DNA from: Tupaia tana
Lineage: Eukaryota > Chordata > Mammalia > Scandentia > Tupaiidae
Direction of reading: 5' to 3'
Length of the DNA stretch: 64,000 bases
Assembly: GCA_026018925.1 (NCBI GenBank)
Contig: JAKSZU010000009.1
Location: 71,412,949 to 71,476,948, forward strand
The notes beneath the pieces were generated by a model. The model was not told where the DNA came from and searched no databases. It saw nothing but the letters and a program-made list of their open reading frames with translations. Each line of letters begins with the position of its first letter. Within the stretch, counting starts at the first letter, position 1. The position numbers and the translations under genes were made by a program. Below are positions 62,516-64,000 of this stretch, in pieces.

Positions 62516-64000
62516 ATTCCTCATGGCTTATGTGAACAAGTCATTTCAGGAGACAGGAGAAATGAAGATTTTCTGCTGATAATTCAGCCTCCAGCAAACA
62601 AAGCTAGCATGGCAGGAGAGGTGAAGCCTTCCTTCAGAAGAGGATTCCTCATGGCTCCTGTGAACTAGTCATTTCAGGGGACAGGAGAAATGAAGATTTT
62701 CTACTGATAATTCAGCCTCCAGCAAACAAAGCTAGTGTGGTAGGGAGCCCCTCTGGCCTTCTATCTCTGTCTCTGTGTCTCTGTCTCTGTCTCTCTTTGC
62801 TTCTGTCTTCTCATTTTTTTGTAATTTTTCCTTTTTACGAGTTTTTTAAAGGTAAAGTTTTTCTCTTGCTCTCAGCTCCACCTTTTGTTTTGTTAATAAT
62901 CCCCTCTGGTCCTTCTACCCAGGCAGGAGAGGTGAGGCATTCCTTCAGAAGAGGATTCCTCATGGCTCCTGTGGTTTTCTATTTGATATTTTTTTTGTTA
63001 GTGGTGGTGTTTTGTTTTGTTTTTCTTTAAAGAAAAACAATATTACAATTTTTTTTATATTTTTGTCTTTTTTTCTTCTCTTTCTTTGTTGTTGTTTGTC
63101 TCTCTCTTTTTCATTTTCTTTTTTCTTGTCTCTCCACTCTTCAATATCCATTTAATGTGTTTCTAGATGGATCTAAGGGCACTGTAGCTAAACATCCAAA
63201 TACTATTAGGGTTAACATATTCCTCAATACCTACTGAATCTACTGCACCAGCGATCGCAACAGAATGACAAAGAGATTCCAGATCACCTCTTTCTGCTTG
63301 CTCCTGAACACTCAGATTGAATTTCAAGAATTAGAAACACACCATCCATCAGATGACAAGAAATCACCGCAGGACCACAAGAAATATAGGAAAGCAAGAA
63401 AATACCTCTCCTCCAAGGGAAAAGAATAATTCCTCTTCATTCACAAGCAGTTCAATGCAAATCATGGAAATGTCTGATAAAGAATTTAGAGTATTCATAA
63501 TGGTGAAGCTAACTGAGATGGAAGAGAAGAGAGACAATGAACTGCTAAAGAGAAAGGAGAAAGAAGTTGATGAGTTCCAGGAGGTGAGGAAATTCTTGCA
63601 AGATCTAAAAGAGGAATTACACACTTTACAAGAGTCAAATGGAACTGTTAGAAATGAAGTCTATAATACAGGAAGTCAAAATCTCCCTTGAAAGTATTAA
63701 AAGCAGACTAGATCATACAGAAAATAGAATCTCAGGCGTAGAAGAGAAAATCGCTGGCCTAGAAAAATCCACGATGAAGACTGAGAAAATGGCACAAAAA
63801 CTTGAGAATAATATACGAGAAGTACTAGATACCATCAAACATCCAAACATCCGGATAATTGGCATTCCAGAAGGTGAAGAGACACATAAGGGCATTGATA
63901 ATCTATTCCATGAAATCCTGCAAGAAAACTTTCCAAACCTAGAGAGGCATTCAAAGATCCAGTCCCAAGAAATACAAAGGACCCCAAATAGAATCAATCC
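62516..64000 (+). mobile_element. Second HAL1-like element, cut by window end
   Basis: Same family as the element at 25-28 kb: related 5' UTR (GATAATTCAGCCTCCAGC, TTGTTAATAATCCCCTCTGG), the same pre-ORF1 stretch (GATGGATCTAAGG, CCAAATACTATTAGGGTTAA) and ORF1. Its 5' UTR has units starting at 62517, 62645 and, partly, 62956. Confidence 0.8.
63353..64000 (+). pseudogene. HAL1-like ORF1, partial
   Basis: L1 ORF1-type protein from MTRNHRRTTRNIGKQEN with the coiled-coil part DKEFRVFIMVKLTEMEEKR. A one-base shift near 63630 moves the frame, after which the other frame continues (ENRISGVEEKIAGLEKS-like, then PEGEETHKGIDNLFHEILQ) to the window end. Only slightly damaged, so younger or better kept than most L1s here. 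Confidence 0.78.

Noticed and set aside
62516-62975. CRISPR-like repeat-spacer array
   Set aside because: The repeats are two or three 5' UTR units of a LINE-type element in mammalian DNA; no spacers.

Overview
The window is nuclear DNA from a placental mammal, seen from its L1 LINEs, MaLR-type LTR fossils, Tigger-type DNA transposons and six processed gene copies whose products are mammalian (CUL2, MAD2L1, RPL6, SMAP/C11orf58, ATP6V1G1 and a fragment-bearing half-L1 family). It also carries about 39 copies of a tRNA-derived SINE (box A like TAGCGTAATGG, box B like GGTTCGAGTCC, TC-rich 3' part, A tail, about 255 bp). I cannot tie this SINE to a named family, so the species is left open. It is not an Alu, B1, rabbit C-SINE, carnivore SINE or shrew/hedgehog type that I recognise. 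No conventional multi-exon gene is visible. The window behaves as an AT-rich, L1-dense gene desert.

Layout. 1-4060: a minus-strand L1 cut by the window start, with a repeated 5' UTR. 4146-4995: old SINEs. 5258-5643: MaLR-type LTR. 6799-9308: Tigger2/MER2-like transposon carrying five nested SINEs. 9347-9698: a second Tigger-type element. 10200-11420: ancient L1M 3' UTR with an internal duplication. 11420-13880: no recognised content. 13880-16009: L1 and LTR fragments. 16010-22340: near full-length minus-strand L1 with three SINEs. 22350-23090: ATP6V1G1 processed pseudogene. 23573-29235: old plus-strand L1 split by a twin-primed L1 and by a half-L1 (HAL1-like) element, both with clean target-site duplications (TSDs). 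30690-38830: near full-length plus-strand L1 split by SINEs, a MAD2L1 pseudogene, an unidentified 270-bp insert and an LTR. 38836-39500: RPL6 pseudogene. 39501-49250: SINE-rich, with one LTR and L1 remnants. 49250-52465: a Tigger-type element interrupted by an intact, intronless CUL2 retrogene. 52470-54690: L1 pieces and a SMAP pseudogene. 55705-60360: a diverged tandem array with a unit of about 320 bp, broken by SINEs and L1s. 60600-64000: an L1, then a second HAL1-like element running off the window.

The only feature with an undamaged long protein frame is the CUL2 retrocopy (745 codons, neddylation lysine kept, GC-rich leader with GC boxes). The best candidates for something undescribed are this retrogene, the tandem array with possible hairpins at the same place in several units, and the HAL1-like family, whose members have repeated or inverted 5' UTR units and, in one copy, a 370-bp block I cannot identify between ORF1 and the 3' UTR. 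All identifications come from reading the sequence and from memory of the families; no searches were run.
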